Below, piece by piece: positions 8,823 through 16,205 of a stretch of 64,000 nucleotides of DNA (within the stretch, counting starts at the first letter, position 1; each line of letters opens with the position of its first letter). The DNA is from JAHCHG01 sp965214585. Its GTDB lineage: Bacteria > Acidobacteriota > Blastocatellia > Pyrinomonadales > Pyrinomonadaceae. A program made the position numbers and the translations under genes. The notes below the pieces were generated by a model. The model saw only the letters and a list, made by a program, of their open reading frames with translations, had not been told where the DNA came from and did not search any database. The stretch covers positions 3,968,001 to 4,032,000 of the forward strand of contig OZ243957.1 in NCBI GenBank assembly GCA_965214585.1. The letters are read 5' to 3'.

Positions 8823-8874
8823 TTGTAACACTAAATTCATTAACTTGTAACATTAAATTAACAAGTTTGTAATA
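8823..8874. promoter_or_regulatory. Three direct repeats at 22-bp spacing upstream of the DUF2490-like gene
   Basis: TTGTAACA at 8823, TTGTAACA at 8845 and TTGTAATA at 8867 repeat with an exact 22-base period, two helical turns, within an AT-rich stretch just upstream of the start at 8911. This is the arrangement of a tandem activator or repressor site. The binding protein is unknown. Confidence 0.35.
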
Positions 8875-8910
8875 AAAGTTAATTCAATAAAAAAGAAAAT
8901 AACTTTTATT

Positions 8911-9630
8911 ATGAAAAATTATTTGATATTAACATTTGCCGTATTGTGTTTTTGCGTCGCTCCGGGTTTTTCCCAGACAAATGATTCGCCCGAAACGGAC
9001 ACGCAATTTTGGAATGAAACGAAAATATATTTCCCCGTTTTAAAGAAAACCGATAAAAACGGAAAAAAATCCGACAGATTATCGTTTTTTGTTTCGGGAA
9101 ATCTGCGGGTCGGACAGAACGTGCGGCATTTTGTTGACGAAAGAATCGGCGCGGGCGTTGATTTATCGCTGACAAAAAACGTGAGCGTTTCGACGATGTA
9201 TCTGTATCGCGCCGGACAGCCTCTGAAAAATAAAAAAGAATACGAACACCGCTTGCGTTACGATTTGAATCTCGAAAAAAAATGGAAAACATTTTCGATC
9301 AAAGACCGCAACCGCATCGAACACCGCATTCGTCATTCGAGAGATAATTCGACGCGCTACCGCAACAAAATCCAGCTGAAAATTCCAATCAGAAAAGGCG
9401 GCAAGGAAATATTCGCGCCGTTCGTCGCCGACGAACCGTATTACGATTTCAGCAAGAAAAAATGGAATCGAAACGAATTTTCCGTCGGAATCAGCAAAAA
9501 ACTGCCCGGCAAAGTTTCGGCTGATTTCTTTTATTTACTTCAACAAAACGACACGCAAGTTCTGAAAACCGTCCACGTTTTCGGCGTAAATCTGAAATTC
9601 TCCGCCGAAGATTATTTCAATTTTTTTTAG
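8911..9630 (+). CDS. DUF2490-like outer-membrane beta-barrel protein
   Basis: A 239-residue protein with a clear signal peptide (MKNYLILTFAVLCFCVAPGFS). It then has alternating polar/hydrophobic strands rich in Arg, with RLRYDLNLEKKW, RNRIEHRIRHSRD and RYRNKIQLKIPI. It ends in an aromatic residue, as outer-membrane barrels do. The pattern fits the DUF2490 family, whose function is unknown. Three 22-bp-spaced repeats lie upstream and an inverted repeat follows the stop. Confidence 0.7.
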   Translation: MKNYLILTFAVLCFCVAPGFSQTNDSPETDTQFWNETKIYFPVLKKTDKNGKKSDRLSFFVSGNLRVGQNVRHFVDERIGAGVDLSLTKNVSVSTMYLYRAGQPLKNKKEYEHRLRYDLNLEKKWKTFSIKDRNRIEHRIRHSRDNSTRYRNKIQLKIPIRKGGKEIFAPFVADEPYYDFSKKKWNRNEFSVGISKKLPGKVSADFFYLLQQNDTQVLKTVHVFGVNLKFSAEDYFNFF

Positions 9631-9647
9631 CGAAAAAATTGTTGATT

Positions 9648-9704
9648 GTTCATCGTAAATTGTTCATTGCTCTTTCAATTAACGATGAACTATTAACAAT
9701 GAAC
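9648..9704. repeat. Imperfect inverted repeat, possible terminator
   Basis: A 22-base arm beginning gttcatcg pairs, with about five mismatches, with an arm ending caatgaac at 9704. The motif GTTCATTG/CAATGAAC recurs inside. It follows the DUF2490-like gene and precedes the histidine kinase, with a short T-run after it. Confidence 0.4.
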
Positions 9705-9752
9705 GATTTTCCATTTTGCAATTCTCAGTAAATCAAGTTAAAACAAATATGA

Positions 9753-11510
9753 ATGTTAGTTTTGCTGCATCTTTTCGCGCTTTTCCTGCTTGTTTTGCTC
9801 GGATTTTATATATTCACGGCAAATCCGCGAAACCGCGCTCATCAGACGTTTGCGGCGTTTATCGCTTTTCTCGCCTTGTGGACGGTTAAGGATTTAATTT
9901 TCTGGAATTTTCAGGACGCGGAAATTCCAGCCGGTTGGTGGGTTTCGGTCAGTTTTATCGTCGCGCTTTTGATGCAGTGCGCTCTAGTCGTTTTCGCTTG
10001 GGTTTTTCCCGAAAATGCGCGAACGCCGAGAAAAAAAGCCGCGATTCTTTTTGCGCCGGGTTTGGTTTTGATTTTCGCCGCGATCTTAGGTTTGCTGTGG
10101 CGAAAAGTCGGCTTTGAAAACGGAAATTTCATCATTGACCTCGCTCCTCTCGCTTACGCATTCGTCATTTACGTCTATTTTTTATACGGTTACGGCGCGT
10201 TTCTTTTGTTCAGCAAATATCGCAGCGCACGCGGCACGCAAAAAGGGCAGCAACTCGGCGCAATTTTATGGGGACTCGCAATTACGGGCGTTTTAAAGAC
10301 GTTGGCAAATATCGTTCTGCCGTTTTTCGGCGTTTACGAATATCTTCCGTATAGCACGATTCTGGTTCTGCCCGGCGTTTTGATTTACGCTTACGCAATT
10401 TCAAATTTCCGGCTTTTCTCGCTGGAAAACGCGCTCACGCAATTTCGCCTTTTCCCGATCACATACAAAATCGCCATCAGCATCGCCAGCGTCGCCATAA
10501 TCAGTTTTATTCTGTTTCAGATTCCAATCGTCTGGTGGTCTTTTCAAGACGGAATGACTTTTGAAGCGTGGCGCAGATACTTGATTTTCAGCGTAATTTC
10601 CGCGCTCGTTCCGAATTTACTGCTCGTTTTGATCGTCATCCGAACATTTTCACGCCCGCTGCAAAAAATCACGGTTGCGGCTGTCAAAGTTACCGAAGGC
10701 GAATACGGAACGGAAGTTGATTTGGGCAAAAACACCGACGAAATCGGGCTTCTCGCCGATTCTTTCAATGAAATGAGCCGGAAAATGGCAAGCGACATCG
10801 AGCAATTGCAAAAATTAAACGAGCAGCTTATCCGCACGGAAAAACTCGCCGCGATGGGAACTCTTTCCGCCGGAGTCGCGCACGAAGTAAACAATCCGCT
10901 TGCTTCGATTTCTTCTCTGATTCAGATGATGCAGTCGAAAAACGACGTGAGCGAAGAAACAAAGGAAAAATTAAAATTAATCTCAACGCAAATAAACAGA
11001 ATCACGCAGGTTACGCGCGATTTGATGGATTTTGCCAGAGCGCGTCCGGCGGCGAAAAGTTCGTTTGACATAAACGATTTAATTGCCAAAAGTCTGCGCC
11101 TTGCCAGTTTTGACAAATCGTTTCAAAAACTCGAATTAAAAACATTTTACGCCGGGAATCTTCCGCAAATTTTCGCCGATTCCGACCAGCTTCAACAAGT
11201 TTTCCTGAACTTATTCCTAAACGCCCGCGACGCGATGCCCGACGGCGGAACTCTGAAAATTCAAACCGGAAAACGCGATAAAAATATTCTCGTCGAAATC
11301 GCCGACACGGGCGCGGGAATTGACGAAAAAAATAAAAAACAAATTTTCGATCCTTTCTTTACAACCAAAACCGCCGGCAGCGGAACGGGTTTGGGTTTGG
11401 CGGTGTGCTACGGAATAATCACCGCACACGAAGGGAAAATTGACGTTTCGGATAATAATGGGAAAGGAACTCTGTTTTCGATATATCTGCCCGCGCAAAA
11501 CGGCGAATAA
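9753..11510 (+). CDS. NtrB-like sensor histidine kinase with multi-helix membrane sensor
   Basis: A 585-residue protein. Seven or eight hydrophobic helices occupy residues 1-300, followed by a HAMP linker (RPLQKITVAAVKVTEGEYG). The HisKA box has phospho-acceptor His377 in AHEVNNPL. The HATPase domain shows the N box NLFLNARDAM, the G1 box DTGAGID and the G2 box GSGTGLGLAV. It would autophosphorylate in response to an envelope or membrane signal. No response regulator gene sits beside it, so its partner is encoded elsewhere. An ATG at 9749 is out of frame, and 9753 is the first in-frame ATG. Confidence 0.88.
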   Translation: MLVLLHLFALFLLVLLGFYIFTANPRNRAHQTFAAFIAFLALWTVKDLIFWNFQDAEIPAGWWVSVSFIVALLMQCALVVFAWVFPENARTPRKKAAILFAPGLVLIFAAILGLLWRKVGFENGNFIIDLAPLAYAFVIYVYFLYGYGAFLLFSKYRSARGTQKGQQLGAILWGLAITGVLKTLANIVLPFFGVYEYLPYSTILVLPGVLIYAYAISNFRLFSLENALTQFRLFPITYKIAISIASVAIISFILFQIPIVWWSFQDGMTFEAWRRYLIFSVISALVPNLLLVLIVIRTFSRPLQKITVAAVKVTEGEYGTEVDLGKNTDEIGLLADSFNEMSRKMASDIEQLQKLNEQLIRTEKLAAMGTLSAGVAHEVNNPLASISSLIQMMQSKNDVSEETKEKLKLISTQINRITQVTRDLMDFARARPAAKSSFDINDLIAKSLRLASFDKSFQKLELKTFYAGNLPQIFADSDQLQQVFLNLFLNARDAMPDGGTLKIQTGKRDKNILVEIADTGAGIDEKNKKQIFDPFFTTKTAGSGTGLGLAVCYGIITAHEGKIDVSDNNGKGTLFSIYLPAQNGE

Positions 11511-11708
11511 TTCTAATTTTTATGAAAATTTCCGATCAGACATTTTGCTGACAAATCAAAAATCATATTGATGCTGAAAAACCGCCGATTTCAACAGAAG
11601 AAATATAACCAACCTTTAAAAAAAATCTTTCAATAGAAGCAAAAGAAATGTAATATACTTCACAAAACAAATTCACGGAAACTTTACACAAAATAAGGAG
11701 AAAACAAA

Positions 11709-12884
11709 ATGCCTGACATAAAAGTTTTTATTTACACATTGCAGAATATGGATGCGGAGATTGCAAAAGCCGTCCTGATAGAACTCGGACTGAAAGATGC
11801 ACGGGACAGACAGGATTTTGCAAGCAGATACACCAATCCGACTTTAATGGATTACTTTAAAACCAACATCAACGCTCCGCAAAACGCCAAGGCGTATGCG
11901 GAAATTGCCAAAATTCTCAAAAGAAACGGAAAAGTTGATCTGCTTTTTGAAGTAGAACCCAAAATAATCAGCGATGTAAATGAATTTATCAAAATCCGCG
12001 ACAATAAATTTATTGATCGAATAATAGATAGTGACGATGAAAAATTAAGGTCAAATGTAAATGCCGTCGAGGGTGCTTTTACAAATATCGCAGAGGGGCG
12101 AGATGATATAAGCAGAGGTATCGGTCAGGGAATGAATGGACTTCTCAATTCTATGATTACACCCGTTGGAAGCAAAAAATTCGGCGAAGGCGTGAGAGAT
12201 GTCAGGGACGGCGCACGGCAGATTTCGAGTGGATATTCCAAAATTAATATTCAAACCCCAATTGATATGGCTCTGATGCTGTCAGGCGGATCAATAGATA
12301 GTCTTCAAACACTAATCGGCATTGAAAACATCGGGCGTTCGCTGAATTTATCCGAAATGAATATTTTACGCGAGGTTTTCGGAAATTCAGTTATATTGGA
12401 AATAATCAAAATAAAAGAGGGATATGCTGGAATATACAATATCGGTTTGGATAGGGATAAACAGAACAACACGACATTATTTAACAATACACGCGCCATA
12501 ACGCGCGGAAATACAATTTATATGAAATATGGCGTTGTCGGTTCAACGGCGTGGAATAGCGTATTAGTTCACGAAACGACTCACGTTTGGCAGAATCAGA
12601 ACGGCGGAACTGATTATATGAGCGAAGCACTTTATGCTCAGACGCTGGGTGACGGTTATGGTTATATAACTGCAATTACTACGCAGAAGAAAACTTGGGC
12701 GATGCTCAATCCCGAACAACAAGGTCAACTGATTCAAGATGCTTATAATGCGGGATTTTTTAAGAATGGTGGTTGGTCAAGTACTAAAGTTGATAGTCAG
12801 AATAAAGTAGTTCCACCGCAATTTTTAATAAACTATATGAACCAAGTTAAACCCCAATTACTTGCGGGTTTAGGAGCAACATAA
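11709..12884 (+). CDS. HExxH metallopeptidase-domain protein, putative polymorphic-toxin-like effector
   Basis: A 391-residue protein with AAGGAG 8 bases before the ATG and no signal peptide. The N-terminal ~260 residues are helical and unassigned. The C-terminal domain has HETTH at 288-292 followed by WQNQNGG and a candidate third zinc ligand Glu306 (SEALYAQ). This resembles the DUF4157/Vgr-related zinc peptidase-like domains found in delivered effectors. The sequence LREVFGNSVILEIIKI just before the site fits that family. The last 399 bases recur downstream as four partial copies, each linked to a small envelope protein gene. A toxin role is inferred from this architecture, not shown. Confidence 0.65.
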   Translation: MPDIKVFIYTLQNMDAEIAKAVLIELGLKDARDRQDFASRYTNPTLMDYFKTNINAPQNAKAYAEIAKILKRNGKVDLLFEVEPKIISDVNEFIKIRDNKFIDRIIDSDDEKLRSNVNAVEGAFTNIAEGRDDISRGIGQGMNGLLNSMITPVGSKKFGEGVRDVRDGARQISSGYSKINIQTPIDMALMLSGGSIDSLQTLIGIENIGRSLNLSEMNILREVFGNSVILEIIKIKEGYAGIYNIGLDRDKQNNTTLFNNTRAITRGNTIYMKYGVVGSTAWNSVLVHETTHVWQNQNGGTDYMSEALYAQTLGDGYGYITAITTQKKTWAMLNPEQQGQLIQDAYNAGFFKNGGWSSTKVDSQNKVVPPQFLINYMNQVKPQLLAGLGAT

Positions 12885-12887
12885 AAT

Positions 12888-13322
12888 ATGAAAAAAGTCT
12901 TTGGTATTTTTATTCCGGTGTTAATTATTTTATTAATTCTTGGTTTGTTTTTACTTGCATACTCATCCGGGCGAAAAGGTTTCGGTTGTAGTCTTGACAA
13001 AGAGCAGGGAGCAAATTCGGGTATGCAATATTTTCAGCCTTTGATTGACAAAATTGAAGATTACAAGGTTAAAAATGGAAGATACCCGAAAAATCTTGAA
13101 CAAATAGAGCAAAATATAATAGGAAACGGACAAAAGTTTCCCAATGAAAAAATAACAGGAGCAAGTGTCAATCTCAATTCCGAAGAAAATTACTTCACCA
13201 TAACATTTTTTTTCGATAATGATTACGTTTGTTTGCTGGGACAAGCAAGAAAATGTTCTTATCAAAGCAGCATTTATTGGAGTGGCAAAGACAACAAAGG
13301 CGGAAAATGGCAATGTGAATAA
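12888..13322 (+). CDS. Small membrane-anchored protein, candidate immunity protein, copy 1
   Basis: A 144-residue protein starting 4 bases after the metallopeptidase gene. An N-terminal hydrophobic helix (residues 5-26) is followed by a globular domain with the pattern MQYFQPLIDKIEDYKVKNGRYP. That pattern resembles the GspG-type pseudopilin core (Y.xxNGxYP). Paired cysteines lie toward the C-terminus (CLLGQARKC and WQC). Three paralogues lie downstream (13740, 14525, 15258). The position directly behind each metallopeptidase copy suggests a cognate immunity or partner role, which is an inference. Confidence 0.65.
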   Translation: MKKVFGIFIPVLIILLILGLFLLAYSSGRKGFGCSLDKEQGANSGMQYFQPLIDKIEDYKVKNGRYPKNLEQIEQNIIGNGQKFPNEKITGASVNLNSEENYFTITFFFDNDYVCLLGQARKCSYQSSIYWSGKDNKGGKWQCE

Positions 13323-13347
13323 AATTATAAAGAATACACGCGCCATA

Positions 13348-13740
13348 ATGCGCGGAAATACAAATTATATGAAATACGGAGTTGTCGGTTCAACGGCGTG
13401 GAATAGCGTATTAGTTCACGAAACGACTCACGTTTGGCAGAACCAGAACGGCGGCACGGATTATATAAGTGAAGCCTTATATGCTCAAAGTTGGCTCGGA
13501 GATGGTTATGCTTATATAACTGCAATTACTACGCAGAAGAAAACTTGGGCGATGCTCAACCCCGAACAACAAGGTCAACTGATTCAAGATGCTTATAATG
13601 CGGGATTTTTTACTGTTAATAAAGGTCAGTGGATTGAACGCAACCCAAGAACTAATCAAATTATTGGTCAGAGAGCAGATTTAGCTAAGTATATGCAAGG
13701 TGTTATGCCACAACTTCTTGCAGGTTTGGGAGCAACATAA
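13348..13740 (+). CDS. Orphan metallopeptidase C-terminal cassette, copy B
   Basis: An uninterrupted ~130-residue copy of the C-terminal domain of the 11709-12884 protein. DNA similarity starts at about 13333, ten bases after the preceding stop. It keeps HETTHVWQNQNGG and the SEALYAQ motif, then diverges for about 35 residues before the shared ending LLAGLGAT. There is an in-frame ATG at 13348 but no ribosome-binding site, so it may be a silent recombination donor and not an expressed gene. The stop TAA overlaps the next ATG (TAATG). Confidence 0.5.
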   Translation: MRGNTNYMKYGVVGSTAWNSVLVHETTHVWQNQNGGTDYISEALYAQSWLGDGYAYITAITTQKKTWAMLNPEQQGQLIQDAYNAGFFTVNKGQWIERNPRTNQIIGQRADLAKYMQGVMPQLLAGLGAT

Positions 13741-14198
13741 TGAAAAAAAATTTTAAGGTATATCGAAAAGTTTCTATTTTAGTTATTGTCATTTGTGCAG
13801 TTTTTACAACCAATTCTTGCAACAGAGAAATTCAATTTTCCTGTGGTTTGAGTGAAGCAAGTCAATTTGGAATTAATCATCTGCAACCTTTTGTTGACGC
13901 AATGGAAAAATACAAAGATGATAATGGTCGTTACCCTAAAAACGGACTTAAATTAATTCCGAAATATATTGATAAACTTCCTGTTATCGCTTTAGATGGT
14001 ATGAAATATGATGAAACTACATCTAAAGTAATCAAAACCGACCAAATTTATCGAGATAGCGGAAGTTTTACAGAAGATGGCAGCTATTATAGCGTAAGTT
14101 TTTACCCAAAAGATGACCGAATTTGCTTGCTCGGCGGACGCAACAATATTTGCGAATATACTTCTCAAACAAAAGAATGGGGCTGTTTTCAGCATTAA
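13740..14198 (+). CDS. Small lipoprotein, candidate immunity protein, copy 2
   Basis: A 152-residue paralogue of the 12888 protein. It has a basic N-terminus, a hydrophobic helix and a lipobox-like TNSC near residue 27. The core is HLQPFVDAMEKYKDDNGRYP and the cysteine-bearing tail DDRICLLGGRNNICEY, then WGC. It is probably attached to a membrane in the periplasm. Its start overlaps the stop of cassette B by one base, so translation is likely coupled to it if that cassette is read. Confidence 0.65.
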   Translation: MKKNFKVYRKVSILVIVICAVFTTNSCNREIQFSCGLSEASQFGINHLQPFVDAMEKYKDDNGRYPKNGLKLIPKYIDKLPVIALDGMKYDETTSKVIKTDQIYRDSGSFTEDGSYYSVSFYPKDDRICLLGGRNNICEYTSQTKEWGCFQH

Positions 14199-14212
14199 CA
14201 AAATGTGAATAA

Positions 14213-14521
14213 ACAACGCACGTTTGGCAGAACCAAAACGGCGGCACGGATTATATAAGTGAAGCCTTATATGCTCAAAGTTGGCTCGGAGATGATTACG
14301 ATTATACTACCGCAATTACTACGCAGAAGAAAACTTGGGCGATGCTCAACCCCGAACAACAAGATAAATTAATTCAAGATGCTTATGACAATAATTTTTT
14401 TAAGAGTAATGTTTGGGCAAATGCAGTTACTTACAACGGCGTTACGATTTCGGCACAAGATTTAACTAAGTATATGTTAAGCGTTTTGCCCCAACTTCGT
14501 GCCGGATTAGGAGCAACTTAA
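14213..14521 (+). pseudogene. Metallopeptidase cassette C, truncated and without a start
   Basis: An open frame begins at TTHVWQNQNGG, so the His and Glu of HExxH are missing. It runs to the shared ending RAGLGAT. A TAA lies directly upstream in frame, and the first Met is deep inside (AMLNP). The junction lies just past the stop of the preceding lipoprotein gene. The tail between DAYDNNFF and the ending is unlike the other copies. I read it as a partial cassette that cannot make an active protein by itself. Confidence 0.6.
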
Positions 14522-14524
14522 ATT

Positions 14525-14950
14525 ATGAAAAATTCTAAAGTTATACATTTCTCAATAATTATTTTGTTGGGCTTTTCGGGTTTGATTAATACAGCGTGTA
14601 AAAACACCCCGACAATTGTTTGTTATCATGAGGAAATTATTGAAACAGGTAAAAATTACTATAAACCATTAATCGAATCTTTAGAAAAATACAAAACTGA
14701 TAACGGTAAGTATCCTGAAAAATTGTCTCAATTAACCCCGAAATATACTTCTCCGCAAGTGATAACTGACGAAGATACATATAATTCCGGCGATTTGCCA
14801 TCGGAAATAGAACTAAGATTTGAAGCATTGAATCCTGACCAAAATTCATACGTCATTAAGTTTGATTTCCGTAGTAAAGAAGGATGTTATCTATCCAAAA
14901 GCGGTGAATGTAGATTTTATAGCGATACCAAAAGTTGGAATTGTGAATGA
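14525..14950 (+). CDS. Small lipoprotein, candidate immunity protein, copy 3
   Basis: A 141-residue paralogue with a hydrophobic leader and lipobox-like NTAC near residue 25. The core is YYKPLIESLEKYKTDNGKYP and the C-terminal cysteines are GCYLSKSGEC and WNC. It starts 3 bases after cassette C. It is the most divergent of the four copies. Its last codons overlap the start of the next cassette fragment, so that the stop TGA supplies bases of the HExxH Glu codon in another frame. Confidence 0.65.
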   Translation: MKNSKVIHFSIIILLGFSGLINTACKNTPTIVCYHEEIIETGKNYYKPLIESLEKYKTDNGKYPEKLSQLTPKYTSPQVITDEDTYNSGDLPSEIELRFEALNPDQNSYVIKFDFRSKEGCYLSKSGECRFYSDTKSWNCE

Positions 14951-15256
14951 AACAACGCACGTTTGGCAGAATCAAAATGGCGGCACGGATTATATGAGCG
15001 AAGCACTTTATGCTCAGACGCTGGGTGACGGTTATGGTTATATAACTGCAATTACTACGCAAAAGAAAACTTGGGCGATGCTCAATCCCGAACAACAAGG
15101 ATATTTAATTCAAAGCGCATACGATGCCGGTTTTTTTACTACTAATAAAGGGCAATGGAAAATTCCTAAAACTATCCTCCTCAATTTAGAGCAGATTTAG
15201 CTAAATTTATGCAAAGTGTCGTCCCGCAATTACGCGCCGGACTAGGAGCTACCTAA
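14943..15256 (+). pseudogene. Metallopeptidase cassette D, truncated and frameshifted
   Basis: The frame reads NETTHVWQNQNGG (first His replaced by Asn), then YMSEALYAQ as in the full gene. After GFFTTNKGQW a frameshift near 15165-15190 moves the end into another frame, where RADLAKFMQSVVPQLRAGLGAT completes the domain. It lies directly behind lipoprotein copy 3 and ends 1 base before copy 4. It is not functional as it stands. Confidence 0.6.
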
Positions 15257-15257
15257 T

Positions 15258-15698
15258 ATGAACTTAAAGATTTCCTGTTTTATTTTAACTCTGTTTTTTA
15301 TTTTTTCAACAATTTCTTGTAAGGAGAAAAATGCTGAATTGACGTGCAATGTTAGTCAATATTCACAAAAAGCAATAAGTCATCTGCAACCATTAATTGT
15401 TGCATTGGAAAAGTATAAAATGGAAAATGGAAGATACCCGCCTTATTTTAATGATCTCGTTCCTAAATATACTCAAAAGATTCCAATGATTGGTAATGAG
15501 AAAATTACTCCCGGCAGTCCGATATTTAATCACTTAGTTGACAAAAAACTTGGAGATTCTCTTGCCAATATTGCTGATGATGGAAACTCATACTATATAT
15601 ATTTTACAACAAAAGATGACCGAATTTGTTTGCTCGGCGGGCGCAATAACATCTGTGAATATTCATCTGAAAATCCTGTCTGGAACTGTCACCAATAA
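15258..15698 (+). CDS. Small lipoprotein, candidate immunity protein, copy 4
   Basis: A 146-residue paralogue with a leader and lipobox-like TISC near residue 21. The core is HLQPLIVALEKYKMENGRYP and the tail KDDRICLLGGRNNICEYSS, then WNC. The core and tail are very close to copy 2. It starts 1 base after cassette D, preceded by AGGAGC at good spacing. It is the last small protein of the array. Confidence 0.65.
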   Translation: MNLKISCFILTLFFIFSTISCKEKNAELTCNVSQYSQKAISHLQPLIVALEKYKMENGRYPPYFNDLVPKYTQKIPMIGNEKITPGSPIFNHLVDKKLGDSLANIADDGNSYYIYFTTKDDRICLLGGRNNICEYSSENPVWNCHQ

Positions 15699-15700
15699 CC

Positions 15701-16137
15701 AACGCGCCATAATGCGCAGAAATACAATTTATATGAAATACGGCGTTGTCGGTTCAACGGCGTGGAATAGCGTATTAGTTCACGAAACGACTCACGTTTG
15801 GCTAGGGCTTATTCAAAGTCGAAAAATAAAATTTTGTTTTGACGGAATGCCGTCCATCTTGGCGGCAATAAGTGCGACAGACGCGAAAATAAACTTGAAG
15901 AACTTTAAAGATTATGGAGAAACTTTAAAGATTACAAACTTTGCTCCAACGCATTCTGCGTCGGTTGCCGGCAAGATGCCGGCGTTCCGTAACCTTGAAT
16001 AAGCCCTACACGTTTGGCAGAACCAAAACGGCGGAACGGATTATATGAGTAAAAGATTATATAATCAAACTCAAGCGACGATTAACGATGGTTTAGGAAA
16101 TAGAAATTTGTTAATATTTTCGTATCCGATTTCTTGA
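15701..16137 (+). pseudogene. Metallopeptidase cassette E, interrupted by a MITE
   Basis: The first part (RAIMRRNTIYMKYGVVG...HETTHVW) is nearly identical in DNA to the full gene. It is cut at 15802 by a 206-bp element and resumes at 16009 with HVWQNQNGGTDYMSK. It then diverges and ends at 16135-16137 without the shared GLGAT ending. No small lipoprotein gene follows, so this is the decayed end of the array. Confidence 0.65.
15803..16008. mobile_element. 206-bp MITE-like element with 14-bp TIRs and 10-bp target duplication
   Basis: The ends are perfect inverted repeats (TAGGGCTTATTCAA at 15803-15816, complement at 15995-16008). The flanking 10 bases CACGTTTGGC are duplicated at 15793-15802 and 16009-16018, proving insertion into cassette E. 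It carries no transposase. Inside it are the motifs GCCGTCCATCTTGGCGGC and GCCGGCAAGATGCCGGCG, shared with repeats at 20740-20880 and 30554-30661, so the interior itself holds a nested palindromic repeat. Confidence 0.85.
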
Positions 16138-16205
16138 CACGCGGGCGAATTCGTTGCAAGTTATTTCTACACTTCTTTTCTTTAAGCATAATTTGAGGAA
16201 AATTT

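Noticed and set aside
13219..13347. Upstream extension of cassette B
   Set aside because: It overlaps the preceding lipoprotein gene in another frame and has no similarity to the full-length peptidase.
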